From the NCBI RefSeq assembly GCF_003987045.1, contig NZ_PIPZ01000002.1:124001-188000 (forward strand): a DNA stretch of 64,000 nt, written 5' to 3'. The notes under the pieces were generated by a model. The model had not been told where the DNA came from. It did not search any database and was given only the letters and a program-made list of their open reading frames with translations. The position numbers were made by a program, and so were the translations under genes. The first letter of the stretch is position 1. Each line of letters starts with the position of its first letter. Of this stretch, positions 16,246-24,442 are shown in pieces. The stretch is from Pseudidiomarina marina (GTDB taxonomy: Bacteria > Pseudomonadota > Gammaproteobacteria > Enterobacterales > Alteromonadaceae).

Positions 16246-18915
16246 TTACGCGTACAGTGGGTTGATTTTGTTGGTATCAATGCCGAAATCTTTAATGGCT
16301 TTTTCTACCATTTTGGCATCGATATCGCCCGCTTTCGCCAGCTCGGTCAGCGCAGCAACAACAATGTAGTGCGCGTTCACTTCAAAGTGACGACGTAAGT
16401 TTTCACGGCTATCCGAACGACCGAAACCATCTGTACCCAACACGCGATAAGGCGTTGGTACCCACGCACGAATTTGATCTGCGTATTGCTTCATGTAGTC
16501 GGTTGCTGCAATGGTTGGGCCTTTCGCTTTGCTTAACAGCTCAGTGACGTACGCAGTTTTCTGCTTTTTGCTAGGATGTAGCATGTTATAACGCTCAACG
16601 TCATACCCATCTCGCGCCAACTCGTTAAACGACGTTGCGCTATAAACTTTAGCGGTAATGCCAAAGTCATCCGCCAACAATTTAGCCGCTTCACGCACTT
16701 GCTGCAAAATGGTGCCCGAGCCTAGCAACTGCACTTCGCCCTTCGCGCTCTTGGCTTTGTGCGTTTCAAACTCATACAAGCCTTTGAGAATACCTTCTTC
16801 CACACCTTCAGGCATTTCTGGTTGTTGGTAGTTCTCGTTCATCACGGTGATGTAATAGAACACATTTTCTTGCTCGCCATACATGCGACGCAAGCCGTCC
16901 TGCACAATCACCGCCACTTCGTATCCGTAAGTTGGATCATACGTAATACAGTTTGGCACGGTGTTAAACAAGATGTGGCTGCTGCCGTCTTGGTGCTGCA
17001 AACCTTCACCGTTCAGTGTGGTACGACCCGCTGTACCACCGACCAAGAAGCCGCGTGCTTGGCTATCGCCCGCAGCCCACACCAAGTCACCCACCCGTTG
17101 GAAACCAAACATAGAGTAATAGATGTAGAACGGAATCATCGGCTCATTATTGGTTGAGTAACTGGTTGCTGCCGCTACCCATGACGCCATTGCGCCCAGC
17201 TCGTTGATACCTTCTTGTAGAACTTGGCCTTTTTTATCTTCACGATAGTAAGCCACTTGATCTGAATCTTGTGGTTCATACTTCTGGCCTTGGCTAGAGT
17301 AGATACCGACTTGACGGAAAAGGCCTTCCATACCAAAGGTACGTGCTTCGTCCGGAATAATCGGCACAATGCGTTGACCAATTTTCTTATCTTTCAATAA
17401 TGCGGTTAGTACACGCACAAACGCCATGGTGCTCGAAATTTCGCGCTCGCCAGAGCCTTTGGTCACCGCTTCAAATGCTTTCAACGATGGAATTTCAAGC
17501 TCAACCGACGTTTTCGGTAAGCGCTTCGGCATGAAGCCGCCAAGCGACTCACGACGCTCGCGCATGTACTTCATTTCATCGCTATCTTCAGGGAACTTGT
17601 AGAACGGAATATCTTCAAGCTCACTGTCTTTAATAGGAATGCTGAAACGATCGCGGAAGTGTTTGATCGCTTCCATATCCATTTTCTTCACCTGGTGGGC
17701 AATGTTCTTACCTTCACCAGCGGCACCCATGCCGTAACCTTTGACGGTTTTCGCAAGAATCACCTGCGGGCGACCTTTGGTGTTTACTGCTTTATGATAA
17801 GCCGCATACACTTTCATTGGGTCGTGACCACCACGATTTAAGCGCCAGATATCTTCGTCGGTGAGGTTCGCTACCATGGCCTTGGTTTCTTCTGTTTTAC
17901 CGAAGAAATGCTCACGGGTATACGCGCCACCTTTTGCTTTATAGTTCTGATACTCACCGTCAACGCTGTCTTGCATGATTTGTGCAAGCTTGCCTTCGGT
18001 GTCGCGATACAACAATGGATCCCAGTAGCGACCCCAAATTACTTTAATAACTTCCCAGCCTGCGCCTCGGAAGGTACCTTCAAGTTCTTGAATGATTTTA
18101 CCGTTACCACGTACCGGACCATCCAAACGCTGTAAGTTACAGTTGACGATGAAGGTCAGGTTATCGAGACCTTCGCGCGTTGCTAGGCCAATTGCACCCA
18201 AGCTTTCTGGCTCATCGACTTCGCCATCACCTAAGAAGCAGTAAACGCGTTGGTTCGAGCAATCTTTAATGCCACGATCAGTTAAATATTTCAGATAGCG
18301 TGCTTGATAGATTGCTTGAATTGGACCTAAGCCCATTGATACCGTTGGGAACTGCCAAAAATCAGGCATCAAATGTGGATGCGGATAAGAAGGTACGCCT
18401 TTACCATCAACTTCTTGACGGAAGTTATTCAATTGTTCTTCGCTAATGCGACCTTCCAAGTAGGCTCGCGCATAAATTCCCGGCGACACGTGTCCTTGAA
18501 CAAACAGGTAGTCGCCACCGTCTTGATCAGTCGGTGCACGGAAGAAATGGTTAAAGCCGACATCGTATAACATGGCCGACGATGCGAAACTTGAAATATG
18601 ACCGCCAAGCTCGAGTTCTTTCTTCGAACCACGCAATACCATTGCCAAAGCGTTCCAGCGAATCGCCGCACGAATACGCGCTTCAATTGTGCGGTCGCCT
18701 GGCATGGTTGGCTCTTGGCTTGCTGGAATGGTGTTCAAGTACGCTGTCGTTGCGTTATATGGCAAGTACGCACCACTGCGGCGCGCTTTCTCAATCAGAC
18801 TTTCAAGCAAGAAATGGCCACGCTCGGGGCCGTCTTCTTCCAACACGACCTCGAGGGCTTCAAGCCACTCACGCGTTTCTTGCGGGTCGATGTCGTCTTT
18901 TAAATGGTCAGTCAT
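16246..18915 (-). CDS. aceE: Pyruvate dehydrogenase E1 component (homodimeric type)
   Basis: This 889-residue thiamine-diphosphate enzyme decarboxylates pyruvate and acetylates the E2 lipoyl group; the length matches the E. coli enzyme (887). The cofactor motif starts at GDGEVDEPES near residue 233 and ends with NCNLQRLDGPV. I start at the ATG at 18915 (MTDHLKDDID) with an AAGGA-type ribosome site; the longer open frame to 19002 runs into pdhR and would add 29 unrelated residues. It is 10 bp after pdhR and 21 bp before aceF. Transcription is probably controlled by PdhR through the box at 19771-19785. Confidence 0.97.
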   Translation of the reverse strand: MTDHLKDDIDPQETREWLEALEVVLEEDGPERGHFLLESLIEKARRSGAYLPYNATTAYLNTIPASQEPTMPGDRTIEARIRAAIRWNALAMVLRGSKKELELGGHISSFASSAMLYDVGFNHFFRAPTDQDGGDYLFVQGHVSPGIYARAYLEGRISEEQLNNFRQEVDGKGVPSYPHPHLMPDFWQFPTVSMGLGPIQAIYQARYLKYLTDRGIKDCSNQRVYCFLGDGEVDEPESLGAIGLATREGLDNLTFIVNCNLQRLDGPVRGNGKIIQELEGTFRGAGWEVIKVIWGRYWDPLLYRDTEGKLAQIMQDSVDGEYQNYKAKGGAYTREHFFGKTEETKAMVANLTDEDIWRLNRGGHDPMKVYAAYHKAVNTKGRPQVILAKTVKGYGMGAAGEGKNIAHQVKKMDMEAIKHFRDRFSIPIKDSELEDIPFYKFPEDSDEMKYMRERRESLGGFMPKRLPKTSVELEIPSLKAFEAVTKGSGEREISSTMAFVRVLTALLKDKKIGQRIVPIIPDEARTFGMEGLFRQVGIYSSQGQKYEPQDSDQVAYYREDKKGQVLQEGINELGAMASWVAAATSYSTNNEPMIPFYIYYSMFGFQRVGDLVWAAGDSQARGFLVGGTAGRTTLNGEGLQHQDGSSHILFNTVPNCITYDPTYGYEVAVIVQDGLRRMYGEQENVFYYITVMNENYQQPEMPEGVEEGILKGLYEFETHKAKSAKGEVQLLGSGTILQQVREAAKLLADDFGITAKVYSATSFNELARDGYDVERYNMLHPSKKQKTAYVTELLSKAKGPTIAATDYMKQYADQIRAWVPTPYRVLGTDGFGRSDSRENLRRHFEVNAHYIVVAALTELAKAGDIDAKMVEKAIKDFGIDTNKINPLYA

Positions 18916-18925
18916 ACTTCTGTCC

Positions 18926-19681
18926 TTACCCTTGCTGAGTTCGGCGTAGCGAACGCTGAATTCGTGATTGTTCACGATTCGAGGCGAGCAACGCATGTTC
19001 AATATAGGCTAGCAACTGATGACAAGCTTCTCGCGCCTGTTCGGGTTCACCAGCCGTGATGGCAGCAACTATTTGCTGCCGATGTTCATGTAACTGCTGC
19101 ATGACGCCGGGCTTGTGCGCGAGGTCCTGCAGGTTTTGCTGAATATTTTTCTGCAACAATGGCAGCATACTGCGTACCAAGTGCAATAGGATCACATTGT
19201 GCGAGGCTTCGGTAATTCGCAAATTAAACTCGGTCAGTGCCTGCGCCTGTGCGGCAAGCTCCGCGCCGGGGTCTTGCTGTAGCTTCTCAAATGCTGCGTT
19301 GATGGCTTCAATATCAGTAGCCGTGCCGCGCATCGCTGCATAATAAGAAGAGATGCCTTCAAGCGCATGACGAAACTCAAGCAAATCAAATTGTGATTCT
19401 GGATGTTGCGCCAGTAAGTCTAGCAAAGGTTCGGCAACACGCTCTTGCATGTTATCGCACACGTACGTACCGCCGCCTTGACGTCGCTCAACTAAGCCGC
19501 GCGCTTCGAGTTTTTGAATGGCTTCGCGCAAACTTGGGCGTGACACCGAGAACTGTGCCGCGAGATCGCGCTCAGACGGCAACCGCGCTCCTGCTTCGAG
19601 CGTGCCGTCGACGATCATGGCTTCGATGCGCTCCATGATGACATCGGAAAGTTTGGTCTGTTGTATGCGCTGGAAAGTCAT
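18926..19681 (-). CDS. pdhR: GntR/FadR-family pyruvate-responsive repressor
   Basis: This 251-residue regulator has an N-terminal winged helix (LPSERDLAAQFSVSRPSLRE, residues about 38-57, then a GLVERRQGGGTYV wing) and a C-terminal FCD ligand domain with the expected His residues (e.g. in LEFRHALEG). In E. coli PdhR represses its own operon and pyruvate relieves repression. Being first in an operon with aceE-aceF-lpd and having a matching box upstream support that role here. Its leader also carries the CGTTATT heptamer repeats in inverted orientation, between the operator and the start codon. Confidence 0.95.
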   Translation of the reverse strand: MTFQRIQQTKLSDVIMERIEAMIVDGTLEAGARLPSERDLAAQFSVSRPSLREAIQKLEARGLVERRQGGGTYVCDNMQERVAEPLLDLLAQHPESQFDLLEFRHALEGISSYYAAMRGTATDIEAINAAFEKLQQDPGAELAAQAQALTEFNLRITEASHNVILLHLVRSMLPLLQKNIQQNLQDLAHKPGVMQQLHEHRQQIVAAITAGEPEQAREACHQLLAYIEHALLASNREQSRIQRSLRRTQQG

Positions 19682-19689
19682 AGAAAACC

Positions 19690-19761
19690 CGTTACTGGTT
19701 ATTCGTTAGTCGTTATTCGTCAGTGGTACTTCGAGTAACGAGCAACCAATAACGAATAACG
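19690..19761. repeat. CGTTATT heptamer repeats, inverted pair, in the pdhR leader
   Basis: Four tandem 7-bp units at 19690-19719 (CGTTACT, GGTTATT, CGTTAGT, CGTTATT) face four units in reverse orientation at 19732-19761. The pair could form a long imperfect hairpin in the 5' untranslated RNA of pdhR. Confidence 0.75.
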
Positions 19762-19770
19762 CTTTTGCTT

Positions 19771-19785
19771 TTTGGTCATACCAAT
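19771..19785 (-). promoter_or_regulatory. PdhR operator
   Basis: The minus strand reads ATTGGTATGACCAAA, one base from the E. coli PdhR site ATTGGTATGACCAAT and with the palindromic TTGGT/ACCAA halves. It lies about 90 bp before pdhR. Confidence 0.8.
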
Positions 19786-19833
19786 AGACCAACATTTTAG
19801 ATCAGTGACGCGAAAAAACCAAACAGATTCCGC

Positions 19834-20616
19834 TTACAGCCAACCACCAATCGTCAATAACGCCACGAAAACGATATATAACAAGAAGTTACGCTTAACG
19901 AGTGCGGTGGTGGTCGGAGCAGTGAGGTCATCGGCAAGCTCAGCAACTTTGGTCAGGGCTATGAAGTTGTTTTGTGGTTTGTTGCCCACTGAGTTCAGCC
20001 ATGTTGCTGCGGCTTTCGAGAAATTACCCACTAATAAGAAGCCTAAAGTCATTAAGCGTGTTGGTAGCCAATCGATAATTTGATGAACAACTTGCCAACG
20101 AGGGCTCTTATTGTGACGCATGTCGCGTAGCGTGGCGTAAACCAGTGCGCCTGCCACGCCTAGCAAGACGAAATAAATCATCACGGCGAAGTAATGGCGT
20201 AAGTGTATCCATAAAATAAGGTGTTCAACTGGTGCGGCTTCGTGACGACCTGAAGCCTGCTGCAACAGTTTCAGTTGCTTTGCTTGCTCAGCGCCGTCTT
20301 CATCATGTTCTGCTTGCAAGTAAGCTTTGTATGCTGCGCGAGCAGCTGGTGCTTGAATGGCGCTAAGTAAACCTGCGGTGCTTACTACAAAGGTCAATAA
20401 GACGTTATCGAGCAGCAGTAATACAAAGCCGATCAATAGCGCTGGGATAATTGCCCACAGAACATAACCCAGATCATTCTGGCGCCAGCCTTCAAGTTTG
20501 GTGTTGCTTACTTGCCAATGTTGCCAGCGCAGAATAATACGACGCCAGTGCAAATTGCGCGTGATTTCTAGCGTGCGTTCTAATGAATATGCAAGCAATA
20601 TTGCCAACAAGTACAT
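19834..20616 (-). CDS. ampE: AmpE-like inner-membrane protein
   Basis: This 260-residue membrane protein of the AmpE/CobD-like family has hydrophobic segments at about residues 52-80, 137-160 and 240-258, and a conserved AY-LER-like start (LAYSLERTLEITRN). It follows ampD by 2 bp, as in other gammaproteobacteria, where ampDE affects beta-lactamase induction through wall recycling. The biochemical role of AmpE is not well established. The assignment rests on position and sequence together. Confidence 0.82.
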   Translation of the reverse strand: MYLLAILLAYSLERTLEITRNLHWRRIILRWQHWQVSNTKLEGWRQNDLGYVLWAIIPALLIGFVLLLLDNVLLTFVVSTAGLLSAIQAPAARAAYKAYLQAEHDEDGAEQAKQLKLLQQASGRHEAAPVEHLILWIHLRHYFAVMIYFVLLGVAGALVYATLRDMRHNKSPRWQVVHQIIDWLPTRLMTLGFLLVGNFSKAAATWLNSVGNKPQNNFIALTKVAELADDLTAPTTTALVKRNFLLYIVFVALLTIGGWL

Positions 20617-20618
20617 GC

Positions 20619-21167
20619 TTATACCCTTTCGCTAACAAGTTGTTTGAAGTAAGCCCAATCAAATGCCGGGCCTGGGTCAGTTTTTCGCACCGGCGCAATA
20701 TGTTGGTGCCCTACTATACGATGCCGCGTTAACGCTGGGTAGTGTTGCAGCAGATGTTCGACCACTTCAGCTAAGCGCGCATATTGCGCTTTAGTGTAAG
20801 GCTGGTCATCGGTTCCCTCAAGTTCAATGCCTATACTAAAGTCGTTGCAACGGCGCCGGCCGCAATAGTTTGAGCGTCCTGCGTGCCAAGCGCGACGATG
20901 AAATGGTACGTACTGAAGGAGCTCGCCATCGCGTCTAATTAAACAATGTGCAGAAACGCGCAAGCCTTCGAGTATTTTGAAATCAGGGTGTGCCGTGCTG
21001 TCGAGTGTGCCCATAAATAAGTCATCGATATACGGGCCACCGAACTCGCCCGCCGGCAAACTAATACCGTGAACCACCAGTAAACTAATGTCTTCAGGAT
21101 CCGGTCGCTCATCGGCATGCGGCGATTCGCGCTTGGTTGCTTTCTCTAGCCAGCCGTTGTTAATCAT
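20619..21167 (-). CDS. ampD: 1,6-anhydro-N-acetylmuramyl-L-alanine amidase
   Basis: This 182-residue cytosolic zinc amidase removes peptides from 1,6-anhydromuropeptides during wall recycling; loss of AmpD derepresses ampC in enterics. The first zinc His is in LLVVHGISLP near residue 34, and the second His and the Asp are in HQHIAPVRKTDPGPAFDW near residues 153-165. There is no signal peptide, as expected. The start is only 8 bp behind the toxin gene upstream on the same strand, leaving no room for its own promoter, so ampDE is probably read from the TA operon or from a promoter inside it. Confidence 0.94.
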   Translation of the reverse strand: MINNGWLEKATKRESPHADERPDPEDISLLVVHGISLPAGEFGGPYIDDLFMGTLDSTAHPDFKILEGLRVSAHCLIRRDGELLQYVPFHRRAWHAGRSNYCGRRRCNDFSIGIELEGTDDQPYTKAQYARLAEVVEHLLQHYPALTRHRIVGHQHIAPVRKTDPGPAFDWAYFKQLVSERV

Positions 21168-21175
21168 AGATCATC

Positions 21176-21463
21176 TCAAAGTCTCGTTGGCAGCATACGT
21201 TGATGCAGTATTGCGTGAATGACTAAGGTGTTTTGTTCAACCATGTAAAAGATTATATGACTCTCAAACGGATAACTCTGATATTTAGAATCTAAATTTG
21301 TATTCAGTTTCCCTAGTTGAGGAAATTCACATAAAAGCTTTATTGTCGATTCAATTTGGTCAATGTAACTATTCGTTTTTAATGCTCCCCATTGACCAAC
21401 TGTATACTCCCGAATTTCGACAAGATCAGCTAGTGCTAACGACGTAAATTTATAATGAAGCAT
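21176..21463 (-). CDS. Type II toxin, ParE/RelE superfamily
   Basis: This 95-residue protein opens YKFTSLALADLVEIREYTVGQWG, typical of ParE toxins, with a central LCEFPQLGKLN and C-terminal strands ending HAILHQRM. It most likely inhibits DNA gyrase or translation when free of antitoxin. Its ATG overlaps the antitoxin TGA by one base (TGATG), which couples their translation. ampD begins 8 bp after its stop. The region is A+T-richer than its neighbours, which suggests acquisition by transfer. Confidence 0.88.
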   Translation of the reverse strand: MLHYKFTSLALADLVEIREYTVGQWGALKTNSYIDQIESTIKLLCEFPQLGKLNTNLDSKYQSYPFESHIIFYMVEQNTLVIHAILHQRMLPTRL

Positions 21464-21723
21464 CAGTCATATTTACCAGCAAGTATATCTGAAAATACAG
21501 TTTCTCCATCGTGAAGTAGACCCGCTCGCGCTTGCTCTTCAGATGCCTTTAGTCTTGCCTTCAATGCTTCGAGCTTCATTTGCTCAATTAATTCATATTC
21601 TTCAACTGACATCATCACAGCAACAGGCTTACCGTTCTTATTTATTCGTACGGGAGTACTCTGCACACTCATAATGAGTTCGCCGAAATGTGTTTTTGCT
21701 TCATTGGCGGTGATCGTCTTCAT
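21463..21723 (-). CDS. Type II antitoxin, Phd/YefM family
   Basis: This 86-residue protein starts at the ATG at 21723 (MKTITANEAKTHFGELI), which has a GGAG ribosome site 6 bp upstream; the longer frame to 21771 would cross the operator-like palindrome. The Phd/YefM core continues through STPVRINKNGKPVAVMMSVEEYE, and the C-terminal half is charged and probably disordered until bound by the toxin. It should act as toxin inhibitor and operon repressor. It is not closely similar to the antitoxin at 4816, so the two modules are not recent duplicates. Confidence 0.88.
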   Translation of the reverse strand: MKTITANEAKTHFGELIMSVQSTPVRINKNGKPVAVMMSVEEYELIEQMKLEALKARLKASEEQARAGLLHDGETVFSDILAGKYD

Positions 21724-21733
21724 GTTAACTCCG

Positions 21734-21753
21734 ATTAAATCGAACGATTTAAT
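21734..21753. promoter_or_regulatory. Candidate operator of the second TA operon
   Basis: A perfect palindrome, ATTAAATCG, AA, CGATTTAAT, lies 10 bp before the antitoxin start. Phd/YefM antitoxins usually bind such palindromes at their own promoters. Confidence 0.6.
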
Positions 21754-21790
21754 TAAATTAGTCCATTTCATTAAGCTCTTCCACTTTAAA

Positions 21791-21859
21791 TTTTGATTGC
21801 AAGATGGTTTTTAGTAATTTATTTTGATTACTTTTCTCCATGTAACTATATTTGATTAC
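21791..21859. repeat. Three TTTGATTRC direct repeats between the TA pair and the SatD-like gene
   Basis: TTTTGATTGC (21791), TTTTGATTAC (21822) and ATTTGATTAC (21850) are spaced by about three helical turns. They lie just before the SatD-like gene and downstream of nothing else on the plus strand, so they may be binding sites for a regulator of that gene, possibly the protein itself. Confidence 0.55.
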
Positions 21860-21883
21860 CTAATAAACTAAGGAAATTATCAC

Positions 21884-22513
21884 ATGTCTGCTCAATTTGC
21901 TGTGTTAATGGGAGATATTGTTGAGTCGCCCAATCAAAGTGCTGACAGTCGCCGGCATCTCGGTGCGCACATTGAGCTGGGGCTACGGCTGATTCATGAC
22001 TATATCCCACTTTCTTATGAAGTATTTCGTGGGAGTCGGTTCGTGATAGAAACTGAACACGCTGATCAATCTGTGACTATTGCGTTATTGCTGCGCTTAT
22101 TTCTTAAATCCAAGCAGCAACAAGAAGATTGGGATGTACGCATTGGCGTGGGTGTGGTCACGCAAGTATCAAATAACCATTCGACAGTTAAACGCCTTGC
22201 CGAACAGCTTTCTGAGAGAGCGCTGAATGCAATTAAAAAAGAACGCTTAGGTATTCAGACCGATAGTGAGCAGATAAATGAGAGGTTAAGGCTCACAACA
22301 AAGTTCGCCGATGCCTTATTGTCACAGTTAACAACGAAGCAAGCCCAAGTACTCAGTTACTACCTGCGATTTATGCCAATGACGCATCAAGCACTGGCGA
22401 ATAAACTGAAAAAATCGCGTGTGAATGTCACGCAAATACTCAACGCCACACATTACAAACTGTTTGAATTGTATTTGTTAGAAACCCGAGAAATTTTACG
22501 CAACGCCGATTAA
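21884..22513 (+). CDS. SatD-like protein with a C-terminal helix-turn-helix
   Basis: This 209-residue cytosolic protein begins QFAVLMGDIVESPNQSADSRR, like the GDIVxSR opening of SatD-family proteins. The next part (about 25-105) has an alternating alpha/beta pattern with FRGSRFVIETE where SatD relatives often have a GDxFQ-like motif. The C-terminal 60 residues look like a sigma-region-4-type helix-turn-helix (TTKQAQVLSYYLRF ... THQALANKLKKSRVNVTQIL). It may be a DNA-binding sensor, but the function is unknown. It has a ribosome site (AAGGA) and its own gap upstream with three TTTGATTRC repeats. It is inserted with the TA pair between ampD and nadC. Family call moderate. Confidence 0.55.
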   Translation: MSAQFAVLMGDIVESPNQSADSRRHLGAHIELGLRLIHDYIPLSYEVFRGSRFVIETEHADQSVTIALLLRLFLKSKQQQEDWDVRIGVGVVTQVSNNHSTVKRLAEQLSERALNAIKKERLGIQTDSEQINERLRLTTKFADALLSQLTTKQAQVLSYYLRFMPMTHQALANKLKKSRVNVTQILNATHYKLFELYLLETREILRNAD

Positions 22514-22525
22514 TCGCGAAGCGCC

Positions 22526-22554
22526 TTGTGGGAAGTGGCCGGTCGCCCTACAAT
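22526..22554 (+). promoter_or_regulatory. nadC: Predicted sigma-70 promoter of nadC
   Basis: TTGTGG (22526-22531) and TACAAT (22549-22554) with 17 bp between them lie 44 bp before the nadC start. Confidence 0.6.
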
Positions 22555-22567
22555 AAGCGCAATTTGA

Positions 22568-23464
<897 letters not shown>

Positions 23465-23467
23465 CTA

Positions 23468-23495
23468 TTGACGAATTTTATTCATCTGCTATGTT
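23468..23495 (+). promoter_or_regulatory. pilA: Predicted pilA promoter with extended -10
   Basis: TTGACG (23468-23473), a 16-bp spacer and TATGTT (23490-23495) preceded by TGC give a strong extended -10 sigma-70 promoter. Transcription would start near 23502, about 45 bp before the riboswitch. I see no sigma-54 type -24/-12 site, which pilA often has in other gammaproteobacteria. Confidence 0.6.
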
Positions 23496-23546
23496 TTAGG
23501 AGCAATGCGCAACTAAGTACCAGAAATGGGCTTGGGGGCCAGGCAT

Positions 23547-23650
23547 GCTTTAAAAGGCAAAGCCACTGAGAGGTGGTGACGCAAAACCTCCGGTCCAACT
23601 GGATTTAACCCTTCTGGGTTTCAGCGGATAGCGGGGCTGCAGGCTAAAGT
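23547..23650 (+). ncRNA. c-di-GMP-I (GEMM-I) riboswitch candidate in the pilA leader
   Basis: The 368-bp gap between nadC and pilA carries the GEMM hallmarks in order: AGGCAAAGCC, then a hairpin with stem CCACT/GGTGG and GAGA tetraloop (23562-23575), then TGACGCAAAACCTCCGG (about 23577-23593), a second arm with AACCC-TTCT-GGGTT, and CGGATAGCGGGGCTGC (about 23625-23640). The order, the GNRA loop, GACGCAAA and AGCGGGG match the aptamer that binds cyclic di-GMP. The outer P1 pairing is less certain (GCTTTA with TAAAGT). About 180 bp of leader follow before the pilA start, including a hairpin at 23748-23775 followed by TTTT that might be an expression platform. Family from pattern memory; not searched. 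Confidence 0.85.
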
Positions 23651-23747
23651 CTGGTGGATGAAGTAGCTTTCCGATGTATGTCGACAAAGCAAATACCACT
23701 TGTTCTTTCGGCTGATGCAGAAGACTTGTAGTGGTCCGTAAAGCGGC

Positions 23748-23784
23748 CATCCAAGTGCTGAAGTGCATCTGGATGCTACTTTTA
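23748..23784 (+). terminator. Possible expression-platform hairpin of the riboswitch
   Basis: CATCCA and TGGATG pair around a partly paired inner segment (TGC/GCA), followed by CTACTTTT. As a terminator it is weak, with a short T tract; it may instead shape access to the leader further downstream. Confidence 0.3.
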
Positions 23785-23832
23785 GACAACTACAATAACT
23801 AATAAGTTGAAATTACTTTCGGGAGATATTTC

Positions 23833-24351
23833 ATGAAAGCGCAAGTTCAAAAAGGTTTTACCTTAATCGAATTGATGATCGTTGTTGCGATTATCGGTAT
23901 TTTGGCGGCTGTAGCAATTCCTATGTACAGCGACTACACCCAGCGTGCAAAAGCTTCTACTGGCTTAGCTGCGTTGGCTAACTACAAAACTACTGTTGCA
24001 ATGTGCTATCAGACTTATGGCGCGTTGACTAACTGTAATGCGACGACCGGACCTGTAGTCGACGACCCTGCGACTCCAGAAGATGAAACAGCAGCAGGCA
24101 ACCCGACCCCTATTCCACCAGCAATTACGTCAGCGGATAACGTAAACGGGGTAACAGTTGCAGATGTTCAAGGTGGTTTGATCACAGCAACCTTGGAGGC
24201 TGTCGATGTTGATGGTCAACCAATCCAAGTAACAATCAAACCTGAAGCATCAACAGGCGGTGGTGTGCTCAATTGGACGATCGGATGTTCAGACTATACG
24301 AAAGGTTCTCGTGTTGATGGATGTTCTTCTGAGCCACAGGCTGCAGGTTAA
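23833..24351 (+). CDS. pilA: Type IV pilus major pilin
   Basis: This 172-residue prepilin has a short leader, MKAQVQKG, cleaved before Phe9 by PilD. Mature Glu5 lies in [18 protein letters not shown], the hydrophobic assembly helix. The C-terminal region holds a Cys pair typical of pilin disulfide loops ([13 protein letters not shown] near residues 156-168) and another pair in the alpha/beta loop ([11 protein letters not shown]). A GGGAG ribosome site is 7 bp before the ATG. pilBCD follow on the same strand after a terminator, and a c-di-GMP riboswitch candidate precedes the gene, so pilin supply may respond to the biofilm/motility signal. Variable middle residues are usual in this family. 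Confidence 0.95.
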   Translation: MKAQVQKGFTLIELMIVVAIIGILAAVAIPMYSDYTQRAKASTGLAALANYKTTVAMCYQTYGALTNCNATTGPVVDDPATPEDETAAGNPTPIPPAITSADNVNGVTVADVQGGLITATLEAVDVDGQPIQVTIKPEASTGGGVLNWTIGCSDYTKGSRVDGCSSEPQAAG

Positions 24352-24385
24352 TTGATTTATAACTATAATTAGATAATTATTATTA

Positions 24386-24420
24386 AAGCCTCAACCAGTA
24401 GTTTGGGTTGAGGCTTCTTC
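24386..24420 (+). terminator. Terminator after pilA
   Basis: AAGCCTCAACC and GGTTGAGGCTT form an 11-bp stem with a 9-nt loop, followed by CTTC. It would separate the highly expressed pilin from pilB, though read-through seems likely. Confidence 0.75.
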
Positions 24421-24442
24421 ATCTAGATGTTTAAGGTAAATC

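Noticed and set aside
15434-16369. 311-residue open frame on the + strand across aceF
   Set aside because: It is antisense to the well-supported aceF gene, has no ribosome site and reads as Ser/Thr-rich low-complexity shadow of the linkers.
18916-19002. Longer AceE start at 19002
   Set aside because: It would overlap pdhR, lacks a ribosome site and adds residues foreign to the family; the ATG at 18915 fits.
23465-23546. Sigma-54 promoter for pilA
   Set aside because: I looked for a TGGCAC-N5-TTGC type element upstream of pilA and found none; the extended -10 promoter is a better fit.
23550-23789. 79-residue open frame on the - strand in the pilA leader
   Set aside because: It covers the riboswitch region antisense, has no family resemblance and no ribosome site.
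23651-23800. A second, tandem c-di-GMP aptamer
   Set aside because: The region has some pairing but lacks the GACGCAAA and AGCGGGG blocks.
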